Shown here piece by piece: positions 43,491 through 52,537 of a stretch of 64,000 nt of DNA. The number at the start of each line of letters is the position of its first letter. Positions within the stretch are counted from its first letter, which is position 1. Source of the DNA: Pseudomonadota bacterium (GTDB taxonomy: Bacteria; Pseudomonadota; Gammaproteobacteria; Xanthomonadales; Rhodanobacteraceae); NCBI GenBank assembly GCA_023388255.1, contig JAEWGO010000023.1:62001-126000 (forward strand), written 5' to 3'. Under the pieces are notes generated by a model. It was not told the DNA's origin, did no database searches, and saw only the letters and a list, made by a program, of their open reading frames with translations. The position numbers and the translations under genes are program-made.

Positions 43491-44306
43491 ATGTATGCGA
43501 ATGCCGCGACCGGCGCGCCGGTTACCGTGCCGGGCCTCCACGAGCGCAAGCAGCGCGCGGAGAAGATCGTCTCGATCACCGCCTACGATGCGAGCATGGC
43601 GGCGCGTGCCGATGAGGCGGGTGTCGACTTCGTGCTGGTTGGCGATTCGCTCGGCATGGTCGTACAAGGGCATGCGAGCACGCTGCCGGTGACCATGGAT
43701 GCAATGGTTTACCACACCGCCTGCGTCGCGCGCGGATTGCATCGCGCGCTGCTCGTCGCCGATCTTCCATTCATGAGTTTCCGCAATCCCGAGACCGCGC
43801 TGGCGAACGCGGCGCGCTTGCTGGCCGAAGGCGGCGCGGCAATGGTCAAGCTCGAAGGCGCAGGCTGGGTGTGTGAAGTCATCGATGCGTTGAAGCGCCA
43901 CGAAGTGCCGGTCTGCGCGCATCTCGGTCTGACTCCGCAATCGGTGCATCGCCTTGGCGGTTATCGCGTGCAAGGTCGCGCCAGTGCCGATGCCGAACGC
44001 CTGCGTGCGGAAGCGCGCGCGGTGCAAGACGCCGGCGCGGATGTGCTCGTACTTGAGTGCGTGCCGGCCACGTTGGCTGCGGAAATCACGCGCGAATTGC
44101 GCATCCCGACGATCGGCATCGGTGCCGGCGCGGAGTGCGACGGCCAGGTGCTGGTCGTGACCGATCTGCTCGGCATCACACCGGGCAAGCGACCGCGCTT
44201 CTCCAAGGATTTTCTTGCGGGCACGAATTCGGTGGTCGCTGCGATCGCGGCCTACGCAAGCGCCGTGCGCAGCGGCGAGTTCCCGGCTGCGGAGCACAGC
44301 TACTGA
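43491..44306 (+). CDS. panB: ketopantoate hydroxymethyltransferase
   Basis: A 271-residue TIM-barrel enzyme, the first step of pantothenate synthesis: methylene-THF plus ketoisovalerate gives ketopantoate. Motifs are ITAYDASMAARADEAGVDF and LVGDSLGMVVQGH with metal ligands near 55, and IGIGAGAECDGQVLV near 210. ATG 43491 gives the family length; an ATG at 43455 would add 12 residues. Its stop shares a base with the panC start (TGATG). Confidence 0.95.
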   Translation: MYANAATGAPVTVPGLHERKQRAEKIVSITAYDASMAARADEAGVDFVLVGDSLGMVVQGHASTLPVTMDAMVYHTACVARGLHRALLVADLPFMSFRNPETALANAARLLAEGGAAMVKLEGAGWVCEVIDALKRHEVPVCAHLGLTPQSVHRLGGYRVQGRASADAERLRAEARAVQDAGADVLVLECVPATLAAEITRELRIPTIGIGAGAECDGQVLVVTDLLGITPGKRPRFSKDFLAGTNSVVAAIAAYASAVRSGEFPAAEHSY

Positions 44307-45166
44307 TGTCGACGATGAAAACCGTCACCGACGCTTCCTCGCTGCAGGCGCTGATCGCCGATTTGCGCCGCCGCGGACGCCGCATCGCGCTGGTGCCGAC
44401 GATGGGCAATCTGCATGCGGGCCATCATTCGCTGCTGCACCGCGCGCGCGAACACGCCGACGTGGTGATTGCCAGCGTGTTCGTGAATCCGACACAGTTC
44501 GGCCCGAACGAGGATTTCGCGCGCTATCCGCGCACGCCGGATGCCGACGCCGAAGGTCTCGCCGCGCACGGTTGCGATGTGTTGTTCCTGCCCTCGGTCG
44601 CGGACCTGTATCCGTATGGCGCCGAGCGCACGGTGAAGGTCAGCGTGCCTGAGCTTCCCGATCTGCTCGAAGGCGCGATTCGCCCCGGCCACTTCGATGG
44701 TGTCGCCACCGTGGTCGCGAAGCTGTTCAACCTCGTACAGCCGCAAATCGCCGTATTCGGCCAAAAGGACTATCAGCAATTGCTGGTGATCAGGCGCATG
44801 GCGCGTGACCTCGGCTACCCGATCGAAATCGTTGCCGCACCGATCGTGCGCGAGGCAAACGGCTTGGCGATGAGTTCGCGCAACCAGTATTTGAGCGCCG
44901 AGCAGCGCGAGCGCGCCGCCGCAATCCACGCGACCTTGTTGCGGATGCGTGATGGCGTTCGCGATTCTGCGCAGACGCTTGCTGCGATCGAAGCGCGGGC
45001 GCGCGTCAGCCTTGGCGAAACCGGCTTGGAGCCCGACTACGCAGTGATCCGTCGGGCGGCGGATCTGGGCGATCCCGAACCCGGAACAAGGAGCGGACTG
45101 GTCGGCTTGATCGCGGTTCGATCCGGGTCGACCCGGCTGATCGACAATCTTCTTTTCGACCTGTAG
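44306..45166 (+). CDS. panC: pantothenate synthetase
   Basis: A 286-residue ATP-dependent ligase joining pantoate and beta-alanine. VPTMGNLHAGHHSLLHRA holds the HxGH-type nucleotide site (here HAGH) near 35. VFVNPTQFGPNEDF, VFGQKDYQQL and the KMSKS-like NGLAMSSRNQYLS are family motifs. The start is fused to the panB stop, so translation is coupled. It is followed by a 281-base spacer and panD. Confidence 0.96.
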   Translation: MSTMKTVTDASSLQALIADLRRRGRRIALVPTMGNLHAGHHSLLHRAREHADVVIASVFVNPTQFGPNEDFARYPRTPDADAEGLAAHGCDVLFLPSVADLYPYGAERTVKVSVPELPDLLEGAIRPGHFDGVATVVAKLFNLVQPQIAVFGQKDYQQLLVIRRMARDLGYPIEIVAAPIVREANGLAMSSRNQYLSAEQRERAAAIHATLLRMRDGVRDSAQTLAAIEARARVSLGETGLEPDYAVIRRAADLGDPEPGTRSGLVGLIAVRSGSTRLIDNLLFDL

Positions 45167-45216
45167 CTTTTTTGTCGAACACTGTGGTATTCTCCCAACT
45201 GCTCCTGGGGGTTTCC

Positions 45217-45233
45217 GCAACGCTTGTCGTTGC
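45217..45233 (+). ncRNA. hairpin within a possible structured RNA between panC and panD
   Basis: GCAACG-CTTGT-CGTTGC is a perfect six-base-pair hairpin in the panC-panD spacer. It is flanked by C/T-rich and G-rich blocks that can pair further and is followed by the terminator at 45278. It could belong to the panC 3' end or to an independent small RNA. No Rfam family was recognised. Confidence 0.35.
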
Positions 45234-45277
45234 TCCCTTGGGTCGCAGGGCGCACTAGGTAATCGTCACTCCAATTG

Positions 45278-45313
45278 AGACCCTCGCAGCGGCGACGCGC
45301 GGGGGTTTTTTTT
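45278..45313 (+). terminator. rho-independent terminator between panC and panD
   Basis: ACCCTCGC pairs with GCGGGGGT (eight pairs, one G-T) across an 11-base loop and is followed by eight T. It ends the upstream transcript before panD, which then needs its own promoter. Confidence 0.8.
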
Positions 45314-45388
45314 GTCCGCGTTCTTGTGGAAACAATGACTTGCGTGCATCGCGCAGGCGCTTGTTCATGCTGCACACGCACATGGGTT

Positions 45389-45397
45389 TGGTATAAT
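45389..45397 (+). promoter_or_regulatory. extended -10 promoter of panD
   Basis: TGGTATAAT is a perfect -10 (45392-45397) with an upstream TG. It lies about 50 bases before the panD start. No good -35 is visible, as is usual for extended -10 promoters. It follows the terminator at 45278. Confidence 0.6.
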
Positions 45398-45447
45398 TGC
45401 GCATCTCGCGCTCGTTGCGCGAATGCAACAGTGATCGCGGAGACCCC

Positions 45448-45828
45448 ATGCAACTGAACATGCTCAAGGCGAAGATCCACCGGGCCACGGTGACGCACGC
45501 CGAACTCCATTACGAAGGTTCCTGCGCGATCGATGGCGATCTGCTCGATGTCTCCGGCATCCGCGAATACGAGCAGATCCACATCTACAACGTGAACAAC
45601 GGCGAGCGTTTCTCCACCTACGCGATCCGCGCGGACGAGGGCTCCGGCATCATCTCGATCAACGGCGCCGCCGCGCATCGCGCGCAGCCGGGCGACATCA
45701 TCATCATCTGTGCCTACGGCGGTTATGCCGAAGTCGAGGCCGAGCAGCACAAACCGCAGCTCGTCTATGTCGACCGCCAGAACAAGATGACGCACACGAA
45801 CCGCTCGATTCCAAAACAGGCGGCGTGA
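45448..45828 (+). CDS. panD: aspartate 1-decarboxylase
   Basis: A 126-residue proenzyme making beta-alanine from aspartate for panC. It self-cleaves at Gly24-Ser25 in HYEGSCAIDGDLL, giving the pyruvoyl cofactor. NVNNGERFSTYAI and NGAAAHRAQPGDIIII are family motifs. ATG 45448 places the cleavage site at the usual residue 24/25. It has its own promoter and is separated from panBC by a terminator. Confidence 0.96.
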   Translation: MQLNMLKAKIHRATVTHAELHYEGSCAIDGDLLDVSGIREYEQIHIYNVNNGERFSTYAIRADEGSGIISINGAAAHRAQPGDIIIICAYGGYAEVEAEQHKPQLVYVDRQNKMTHTNRSIPKQAA

Positions 45829-45936
45829 GTTTTTGCGAGCGTTCGTGATCGCCGCGTGTTGGAATCTCGGGGAGAAGCCGACGCGTACTGTCTTCACCGG
45901 GCTCCCGAAACGGTCATCCTTGGGCGTGCTTTTCAA

Positions 45937-46998
45937 TTAAAGAGCTTGCTTCTCGTCGTGGCGTTCCAGTGCCCACGCAACGTGCTCGCGCACCAGCGCG
46001 GACGCATCCTCGACGCGCGAGCGCAATGCTGCGATGACCGGCGGCGTTGACGGCGCATTGCCGAGTGCAACCGCGATGTTGCGCAACCAGCCCTCATGGC
46101 CGGTGCGGCGGATAGCCATGCCGGCAGTGCGGTCGAGGAACTCCTGCTCGGTCCATGCAAACACGTCGGCCAGCGCCGCGCCGTCGAGGCCGTGGCGTGG
46201 CGCAAAGTCCGCCTCCGGTGTGCTCTGCGCGAACTTGTTCCATGGGCAGACCAGCTGGCAATCGTCGCAACCGAAGATGCGGTTGCCGATCAGTGGTCGT
46301 AGTTCCAATGGGATCGAGCCGCGAAATTCGATCGTCAGGTACGAAATGCAGCGGCGTGCGTCGAGCTTGTACGGTGCGACGATCGCCTGCGTCGGACACA
46401 CCTCGATGCAGCGCGTGCAGGTGCCGCAATGCGCCGTCTGTTCCGCATCGCTTGGCAACGGCAGGTCGGTGTAGATTTCGCCAAGGAAAAACCACGAGCC
46501 GGCGTCGCGGCTCAGCAGCAAGGTGTGCTTGCCGATCCAGCCGAGTCCCGCGTTGCGTGCGAGCGCTTTTTCCAGCACCGGCGCCGAATCGGTGAACACG
46601 CGATGGCCGAACGGTCCGGTCACCTCGGTGATGCGATCGGCCAGCTTCTGCAAGCGGCCGCGCAGAATCTTGTGGTAGTCGCGGCCAAGCGCGTAGCGCG
46701 AGACGTAGGCGCGCTCGCCATCGCCGAGCACGTTCCAGGCTTTCCCGACTTGCGGCGGCGCGTAGTCCATGCGCGCCGAAATCACGCGCAACGTTCCGGG
46801 GTGCAGGTCGGCGGGTCGGCTGCGCTTGGCGCCGTGGCGCGCCATGTAGTCCATTTCGCCGTGGTACTCCGCATCGAGCCAGTTCAGCAGATGCACCTCA
46901 TCGGCGGCGAGGTCGATGCCGGACACGCCGACTTTCTGGAAGCCGAGTTCGGCGCCCCAGCGGCGGATGTCGGTGGCGAGTGCGGAGTAGTCGATCAT
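45937..46998 (-). CDS. queG: epoxyqueuosine reductase
   Basis: A 353-residue cobalamin-dependent enzyme, the last step of queuosine in tRNA. Two 4Fe-4S motifs are CGTCTRCIEVCP near 188 and CDDCQLVCP near 244. The N-terminal part has ISARMDYAPPQ and DSAPVLEKALARNAGLGWIGKH. ATG 46998 gives the family length and a short gap to the divergent nnr gene. E. coli has queG (yjeS) beside nnr (yjeF), as here. Confidence 0.95.
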   Translation of the reverse strand: MIDYSALATDIRRWGAELGFQKVGVSGIDLAADEVHLLNWLDAEYHGEMDYMARHGAKRSRPADLHPGTLRVISARMDYAPPQVGKAWNVLGDGERAYVSRYALGRDYHKILRGRLQKLADRITEVTGPFGHRVFTDSAPVLEKALARNAGLGWIGKHTLLLSRDAGSWFFLGEIYTDLPLPSDAEQTAHCGTCTRCIEVCPTQAIVAPYKLDARRCISYLTIEFRGSIPLELRPLIGNRIFGCDDCQLVCPWNKFAQSTPEADFAPRHGLDGAALADVFAWTEQEFLDRTAGMAIRRTGHEGWLRNIAVALGNAPSTPPVIAALRSRVEDASALVREHVAWALERHDEKQAL

Positions 46999-47049
46999 GG
47001 CAAGACGGCAAACGTCGGCGCGCAGCATAGCGCGTGCGTCGCGGCCCGA

Positions 47050-47055
47050 TAGAAT
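47050..47055 (+). promoter_or_regulatory. candidate -10 close to the nnr start
   Basis: TAGAAT lies seven bases before the nnr ATG at 47062, so a transcript would start at or next to that ATG. This would be a leaderless mRNA. No -35 match is obvious. Confidence 0.35.
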
Positions 47056-47061
47056 GACGTG

Positions 47062-48552
47062 ATGAGCACGAACCCGCGCGAGACTTCGCTGTATACCGTC
47101 GAGCAGGTGCGCCGCATCGACCGACAGGCGATGCTGCGTCTCGGCGTGACCGGTTTCGAGTTGATGCAGCGGGCCGCGACGGCAGCTTTCGCGCTGCTGC
47201 GCCGGCGCTGGCCGGAGGCGCGCCGCCTCGTGCTGCTGGCTGGCAGCGGCAACAACGGTGGCGATGCGTTCCTGCTTGGCGTTCTCGCATTGCGCGAAGG
47301 ATTCGCGGTCGAGGCGATCGCGCTGACGGCCGCTTCGACCGGCGACGCGCAGCAGGCGCGCGCGGCGTTCGTGGCGGCGGGCGGTCGCGTCACGCTCGCC
47401 GAGGCGAGCGTGACGCTGCAGTCGGCTGACGTCCATGTCGACGGCCTGTTCGGCACGGGTCTGACGCGCGCGGTCGATGGTGCCGCGGCGAATCTGATCG
47501 ACGCACTCAATGCGTCGCGACACGTCGTGCTCGCGCTCGACGTGCCGTCCGGCCTCGACGCCGACAGCGGGACACGCTTCGGCGCCTGCGTGTGCGCCGA
47601 CGCGACAATCAGCTTCGTCGCGTGGAAGCGAGGCTTGTTCACCGCCGACGCGGTCGATGCCTGCGGTGCGTTGGAATTGGCGACACTCGATCTTCCGGAC
47701 ACGGCGCACGCCGGCATCGACGCCGACGCGGAACTGCTCGACGAAACGATCGCGCGCGTGCTCGCGCCGCGCCGCGGAAACGTCAACAAATCCACTTTCG
47801 GACATGTGCTGGTCGTCGGCGGCGAAGAGGGCATGGGTGGCGCGGTGCACCTGTGCGGCGAAGCAGCGATGCGTTGCGGCGCCGGGTTGGTCAGCGTCGC
47901 CACGCGCACATCGCAGGTGATTGCGCTGAATGCGGCGCGGCCCGAGTTGATGGCGCGTGGCGTGGATGCTGCCGCCGAGTTGGCGCCGCTGCTCGCCCGC
48001 GCGAAGGTCGTCGCGATCGGCCCCGGGCTTGGCCAGGGTGCGTGGTCGCGTGCGTTGTTCGACGCGGCATTGGCATCCGGCAACGCCATGCTGATCGACG
48101 CGGATGCATTGAATCTGCTCGCGCAGACGCCGCGGGCGTTGGCCATTCCCGTTGTGTTGACGCCGCATCCCGGCGAGGCCGCACGCCTGCTCGGGTGCGA
48201 CATCGCAACGGTGCAGCGCGATCGATTCACCGCGGTGCGCGCGATCGCGACACGCTACTGCGCGGTGGTCGTGCTGAAAGGGGCGGGCAGTCTGGTCGCG
48301 GACCCGCAGGGACGCGTCGCGTTGTGCCGCTGGGGCAATCCCGGCATGTCCACGGCTGGCATGGGCGATGTGCTGAGCGGCGTCATCGCGGCATTGCTTG
48401 CGCAGGGGTTGGGCGCATGGGACGCGGCGCGCCTTGGCGTGGCCCTGCATGCACGCGCGGGCGATCTCGCCGCGGGCGATGCGCCGCGGGGGCTGCTCGC
48501 AAGCGACCTGTTCGCTCCACTGCGCCGTCTGGCGAATGAAGGAAACCCATGA
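47062..48552 (+). CDS. nnr: bifunctional NAD(P)H-hydrate epimerase/dehydratase
   Basis: A 496-residue fused repair enzyme. The N-terminal epimerase (YjeF-N, 1-210) has VLLAGSGNNGGDAFLLG and LDVPSGLDADSGTRFG. The C-terminal ADP-dependent dehydratase (from about 235) has VLVVGGEEGMGGAVHLC, LTPHPGEAARLLGC and the NPGMSTAGMGDVLSGVIAALL nucleotide site. It restores damaged NAD(P)HX. ATG 47062 is preferred over the GTG at 47059. The stop overlaps tsaE (ATGA). Confidence 0.95.
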   Translation: MSTNPRETSLYTVEQVRRIDRQAMLRLGVTGFELMQRAATAAFALLRRRWPEARRLVLLAGSGNNGGDAFLLGVLALREGFAVEAIALTAASTGDAQQARAAFVAAGGRVTLAEASVTLQSADVHVDGLFGTGLTRAVDGAAANLIDALNASRHVVLALDVPSGLDADSGTRFGACVCADATISFVAWKRGLFTADAVDACGALELATLDLPDTAHAGIDADAELLDETIARVLAPRRGNVNKSTFGHVLVVGGEEGMGGAVHLCGEAAMRCGAGLVSVATRTSQVIALNAARPELMARGVDAAAELAPLLARAKVVAIGPGLGQGAWSRALFDAALASGNAMLIDADALNLLAQTPRALAIPVVLTPHPGEAARLLGCDIATVQRDRFTAVRAIATRYCAVVVLKGAGSLVADPQGRVALCRWGNPGMSTAGMGDVLSGVIAALLAQGLGAWDAARLGVALHARAGDLAAGDAPRGLLASDLFAPLRRLANEGNP

Positions 48553-49019
48553 GCAAAGGACAACGGGTCATGCACGGGCTCGACGAGGCGCATCTCGGTG
48601 CGTTGGCAGCAGGCCTCGCGCCGTTCGCTCGCGACGGCGGTGTGATCCATCTGAGCGGCGAACTTGGCGCCGGCAAGACGACCTTCGCACGCGCATTGCT
48701 GCAGGCGCTTGGCGTCGGCGAGCGCGTCAAGAGTCCGACCTACAGCCTGATCGAGTCGTACCGTGTCGGCGCACTCGACATCCATCACCTCGATCTCTAC
48801 CGCATCGCCGACGCCGGCGAGCTCGAGTGGCTCGGGCTGGACGACCTGCAGGGTGCACCGTCCCTGATGCTGATCGAGTGGCCGGAACGTGGCGCTGGCG
48901 CGCTGCCGAAGCCCGATCTGGTGTTGGAATTGCGCCATGCCGACATGCGGCGCGACCTTGCCGCACACGCATTCAGCAAGCGCGGCGAGGCGCTGTTGCG
49001 CGGGTTCGCGTTGCGTTGA
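48549..49019 (+). CDS. tsaE: tRNA threonylcarbamoyladenosine ATPase
   Basis: A 156-residue P-loop protein. Walker A reads GELGAGKTTFARALL near 36; SPTYSLIESY and LDLYRIADAGELEWLG are family motifs, followed by LIEWPERG. It works with TsaB and TsaD to form t6A at position 37 of ANN-decoding tRNAs. The four-base overlap with nnr and the following amidase match the E. coli nnr-tsaE-amiB-mutL order. Confidence 0.95.
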   Translation: MSKGQRVMHGLDEAHLGALAAGLAPFARDGGVIHLSGELGAGKTTFARALLQALGVGERVKSPTYSLIESYRVGALDIHHLDLYRIADAGELEWLGLDDLQGAPSLMLIEWPERGAGALPKPDLVLELRHADMRRDLAAHAFSKRGEALLRGFALR

Positions 49020-49106
49020 GCGAGGACAGTTTCGACAGCTTGGCGCATTCTTCTGAACATAAATTCAGGAAGTTTCCGCACATGACGGATTTTGAAGGAA
49101 AAAGAC

Positions 49107-49136
49107 TTGCTTTTTTCTGGCGCTTTCCGGTTGAAT
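49107..49136 (+). promoter_or_regulatory. candidate promoter of the amidase gene
   Basis: TTGCTT (49107-49112), an 18-base spacer, and TTGAAT (49131-49136) or the overlapping TGAATA. It lies just before ATG 49144, so the leader would be very short. The preceding 60 bases are A/T-rich for this genome. Confidence 0.35.
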
Positions 49137-49143
49137 ACGCGTC

Positions 49144-50475
49144 ATGTGGGGGATTCGCAACCATCGTTGGCTGAGCTTCTGCACCGCAGCACTGCTGTTC
49201 GGGGCCGGCTTGGCGCATGCCGCCGAAATCAAGAACCTGCGGGTCTGGGCCGGCGATGAATACACGCGCGCCGTGTTCGACGTGTCCGGCCCGGTCGACT
49301 ACAAGTTGTTCGAACTGTCAAAGCCGAACCGAGTCGTGCTCGACCTGCGCAACAGCGCGCTCGGCAGCGACTTCCGTACCCCGGCGGGCAGCGGTTTGCT
49401 GAAGAGCCTGCGCGCCGGCAAGCAAGGCAAGAACGATTCGCGCGTCGTGTTCGATCTCGCCGATGGCGTGCGTCCGAAGAGTTTCCTGTTGCCGCCATCC
49501 GGCAAGAACGGCTATCGGCTCGTGCTCGACCTGTATCCGGCTGCAACGGCCAAGCCCGAGCCGGTCAAGCGCGCCGCCGAGATCGAAACCGGCAAGGCGC
49601 GCAGTGTGGTCATCGCGATCGATGCCGGTCACGGCGGCAAGGATCCGGGCTCGATCGGCGCCAGCGGCGCCTATGAGAAAAGCATCACGCTGGAAGTCGC
49701 GCGGGCGCTCAAGAAGCAGGTCGACCGCATGCCGGGCATGACCGGCGTGCTGATCCGTGATGGCGACTACTACGTCCAGCTCGAAGATCGTTTCGCCAAG
49801 GCGCGCCAGGCGAAGGCCGACTTGTTCGTTTCGATCCACGCCGATGCATTCACCAACTCCGATGCGCGCGGATCGTCGGTGTGGGTGCTGTCGCCGCGCG
49901 GCGCGACCAACGAGGCATCGCGCTGGTTGGCCGATCGCGAGAACCGCTCCGACCTCGTTGGTGGCGTCTCGCTCGACGACAAGGACAACACGCTGGCGGC
50001 GGTGCTGCTCGATCTTTCGCAGGGCGCCACGATGGGCGCCAGCAACGCGGTCGCGGAACAGGTGTTAAGCGCCTTGCGCAAGCTCGGCCCGACGCATCGT
50101 ACCTACGTCGAGCGCGCCAACTTCATCGTGCTGCGCTCGCCGGACGTGCCCTCGATCCTGGTCGAGACCGCGTTCATCAGCAATCCGGCCGAGGAAGCGC
50201 GCCTGAAGAGCCCGGAACACCGCGACAAGCTCGCTGCGGCGATTCTGAATGGCGTCGACAACTATTTCCGCGCATCGCCTCCGCCCGGCACCTTGTATGC
50301 GTTGAACAATGCGCGTGAGCGCAGCAAGTCCTCGCGCTATGTCGTCGGCCGTGGCGAGACACTGCGCACGATCGCCGAACGCCACGGCGTGACGACCGCG
50401 CAGTTGCGCGCTGCGAACGAGCTCGACAGCGAGCGCGTGCGCGCCGGCGAAGTGCTGCAGATCCCGTCGGGCTGA
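49144..50475 (+). CDS. amiC: N-acetylmuramoyl-L-alanine amidase with AMIN and LysM domains
   Basis: A 443-residue periplasmic amidase that splits septal peptidoglycan at cell separation. A signal sequence comes first (FCTAALLFGAGLAHA). The AMIN targeting domain (about 28-130) has IKNLRVWAGDEYTRAVFDV. The amidase_3 domain has zinc-site regions IDAGHGGKDPGSIG, EKSITLEVARAL and FVSIHADAFTNSD. A C-terminal LysM follows (YVVGRGETLRTIAERHGV). The AMIN-amidase-LysM layout is that of E. coli AmiB plus LysM; the symbol could be amiB or amiC. It lies between tsaE and mutL. Confidence 0.92.
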   Translation: MWGIRNHRWLSFCTAALLFGAGLAHAAEIKNLRVWAGDEYTRAVFDVSGPVDYKLFELSKPNRVVLDLRNSALGSDFRTPAGSGLLKSLRAGKQGKNDSRVVFDLADGVRPKSFLLPPSGKNGYRLVLDLYPAATAKPEPVKRAAEIETGKARSVVIAIDAGHGGKDPGSIGASGAYEKSITLEVARALKKQVDRMPGMTGVLIRDGDYYVQLEDRFAKARQAKADLFVSIHADAFTNSDARGSSVWVLSPRGATNEASRWLADRENRSDLVGGVSLDDKDNTLAAVLLDLSQGATMGASNAVAEQVLSALRKLGPTHRTYVERANFIVLRSPDVPSILVETAFISNPAEEARLKSPEHRDKLAAAILNGVDNYFRASPPPGTLYALNNARERSKSSRYVVGRGETLRTIAERHGVTTAQLRAANELDSERVRAGEVLQIPSG

Positions 50476-50576
50476 GCGGTCGGCGCTGGCCGGTCCTTGC
50501 CTCGGGGTGGCGAAATCCAGGCAGCACGCCTGAAGTCCGGCTCCGTTATGATGCGAACCCGCTTCGCGGTTCCGTC

Positions 50577-52400
50577 ATGTCGCGCATCCGTTCGCTACCT
50601 CCCGAACTCGTCAACCAGATCGCTGCGGGCGAGGTCATCGAGCGCCCTGCATCGGTAGTCAAGGAGCTGGTTGAGAACAGCCTGGATGCCGGCGCGCGGC
50701 GCATAGAGATCGACATCGAGCAGGGTGGCGCGCGCCTGATCCGCATCCGCGACGATGGCGTTGGCATCGATGCGGACGACCTGTCGCTGGCCGTATCCGC
50801 CCATGCGACGAGCAAGATCGCGAGCTTTGACGATCTCGAGCGCGTCGGCACGCTCGGCTTCCGTGGCGAAGCGTTGCCATCGATCGCCTCGGTGTCCCGC
50901 TTCGCACTGACCTCGCGCGCGGCGGGCAGCGATGCCGCCTGGCGCATCGAGGTCGATGGCGGCAAACCGCGGACGGCAGCGCCGGCGCAACATCCGCAGG
51001 GCACCAACATCGAGGTGCGCGACCTGTTCTACAACCTGCCCGCTCGGCGCAAGTTCCTCCGCGCCGAGCGCACCGAGTTCGGGCATATCGACGAACTCGT
51101 CAAGTCGATCGCGCTGGCGCGCACCGGCACCGAATTCCGGCTCAGCCACAACGGCAAGCCGGTGCGCATGCTGAAGCCGGCGCAGGATGCGGACGATCGC
51201 GCGCGCCGCGTGTCTGACGTGCTCGGCGAGGAGTTCATCGCCAACAGCCTGCGTGTCGAGCATGCCGCGGCGGGTCTGCGCCTGCATGGCTGGGTCGGCC
51301 TGCCGACCGCGTCGCGCGCACAGGCCGACCAGCAGTATTTCCACGTCAACGGCCGTCTCGTGCGTGATCGTCTCGTCGCGCATGCGGTGCGCCAGGCGTA
51401 TGCGGACGTGCTCTATCACGGGCGTCATTCGTCGTTCGTGCTGTTCCTCGAACTCGATCCGGTGCTGGTCGACGTCAACGTGCATCCGGCCAAGCACGAA
51501 GTGCGCTTCCGCGAAGGCCGCCTCGTGCACGATTTCCTCTACCGCACCCTGGACGATGCGCTCGGCGGCGCGCGTGCCGGCGCGCGTTCGGAAGCGGCTG
51601 CAATCGCGCCACCGCCGTTCGCGCCGATCACGAGCGGCGCAAATGGATACGTCGCTGGCGCCCACCATCAGGGCGGACTTGGCCTTGGCGTGCGCGAACC
51701 ACTCGCCGACTACGCCGCGCTGCTCGGTCGTGCGCCGCCGTTGTCGACACTGCAGTCCTTCGGCGAGCGTGTCCCCGGTTCAGCGGCCTTGCCGTCGAAC
51801 GATGGCGCGAACGAGGTTCCGCCGCTCGGATTCGCGCTGGCGCAACTGCACGGCATCTACGTGCTCGCCGAGAATGCGCACGGGCTCATTGTCGTCGACA
51901 TGCACGCCGCACACGAGCGCATCACCTACGAAAAGCTCAAGGCCGCGCAGGATGGCGAGGGCATCCGCTCGCAGCTGCTGCTGGTGCCGTTGACGCTCGC
52001 GATCAGCGAACGCGAGGCGGCCGTCGTCGAGGAACAGGGCGAGCGTTTCGCTTCGCTCGGTTTCGATGTCGTGCGCAGCGGCCCGCAAAGCGCTGCCGTG
52101 CGGCGCATTCCGGTGCTGCTCGATGGCGCCGACGTCGCCCAACTGGTGCGTGACGTGATCGCCGACCTCACCGTGCACGGCCAGTCGCGCCGTATCGAGG
52201 AAAGCACGAATGAATTGCTCGGCACGATGGCCTGCCACGGCTCGGTTCGCGCGAACCGGCGCCTCGGCGTGCCGGAGATGAACGCGTTGCTGCGCGAGAT
52301 GGAGGCGACCGAACGCTCCGGGCAATGCAATCATGGACGGCCGACCTGGGTGCAGCTGGCGATCGCCGATCTCGATCGCTTGTTCCTGCGTGGCAGATAA
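50577..52400 (+). CDS. mutL: DNA mismatch repair protein MutL
   Basis: A 607-residue GHKL ATPase that links MutS to downstream repair. N-terminal motifs are IAAGEVIERPASVVKELVEN, IRDDGVGIDADD, THGFRGEA-type LGFRGEALPSIASVS and GTNIEVRDLFYNLPARRKF. The C-terminal part has VVDMHAAHERITYEKLK, which fits the D-x-HA-x2-E-x4-E endonuclease motif, with ACHGSVRANRRL and CNHGRPTWVQL. An endonuclease MutL is therefore likely, unlike E. coli. ATG 50577 fits the family start. Confidence 0.95.
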   Translation: MSRIRSLPPELVNQIAAGEVIERPASVVKELVENSLDAGARRIEIDIEQGGARLIRIRDDGVGIDADDLSLAVSAHATSKIASFDDLERVGTLGFRGEALPSIASVSRFALTSRAAGSDAAWRIEVDGGKPRTAAPAQHPQGTNIEVRDLFYNLPARRKFLRAERTEFGHIDELVKSIALARTGTEFRLSHNGKPVRMLKPAQDADDRARRVSDVLGEEFIANSLRVEHAAAGLRLHGWVGLPTASRAQADQQYFHVNGRLVRDRLVAHAVRQAYADVLYHGRHSSFVLFLELDPVLVDVNVHPAKHEVRFREGRLVHDFLYRTLDDALGGARAGARSEAAAIAPPPFAPITSGANGYVAGAHHQGGLGLGVREPLADYAALLGRAPPLSTLQSFGERVPGSAALPSNDGANEVPPLGFALAQLHGIYVLAENAHGLIVVDMHAAHERITYEKLKAAQDGEGIRSQLLLVPLTLAISEREAAVVEEQGERFASLGFDVVRSGPQSAAVRRIPVLLDGADVAQLVRDVIADLTVHGQSRRIEESTNELLGTMACHGSVRANRRLGVPEMNALLREMEATERSGQCNHGRPTWVQLAIADLDRLFLRGR

Positions 52401-52537
52401 ATTTTTGTGATCCTTCCGCAATCGATGCAGTCTGGATGGTCGGCCGTGCCTGTGGGAGTTTCGGCTCCGGAAAATTCACCCGCGACCGTTCATGGCCGCA
52501 CCTTTCAACCAAGAACTTATTCCATCTAGGAGCTACG

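Noticed and set aside
45186..45250. Likeness of the panC-panD spacer to the signal recognition particle RNA (CCGCAACGCT)
   Set aside because: The conserved SRP loop sequence with GGAAG and AGCAG is absent. The likeness is limited to about ten bases.
45937..48450. Long minus-strand frame extending queG far upstream
   Set aside because: Only the last 353 codons match QueG. The rest is antisense to nnr, which is a clear gene.
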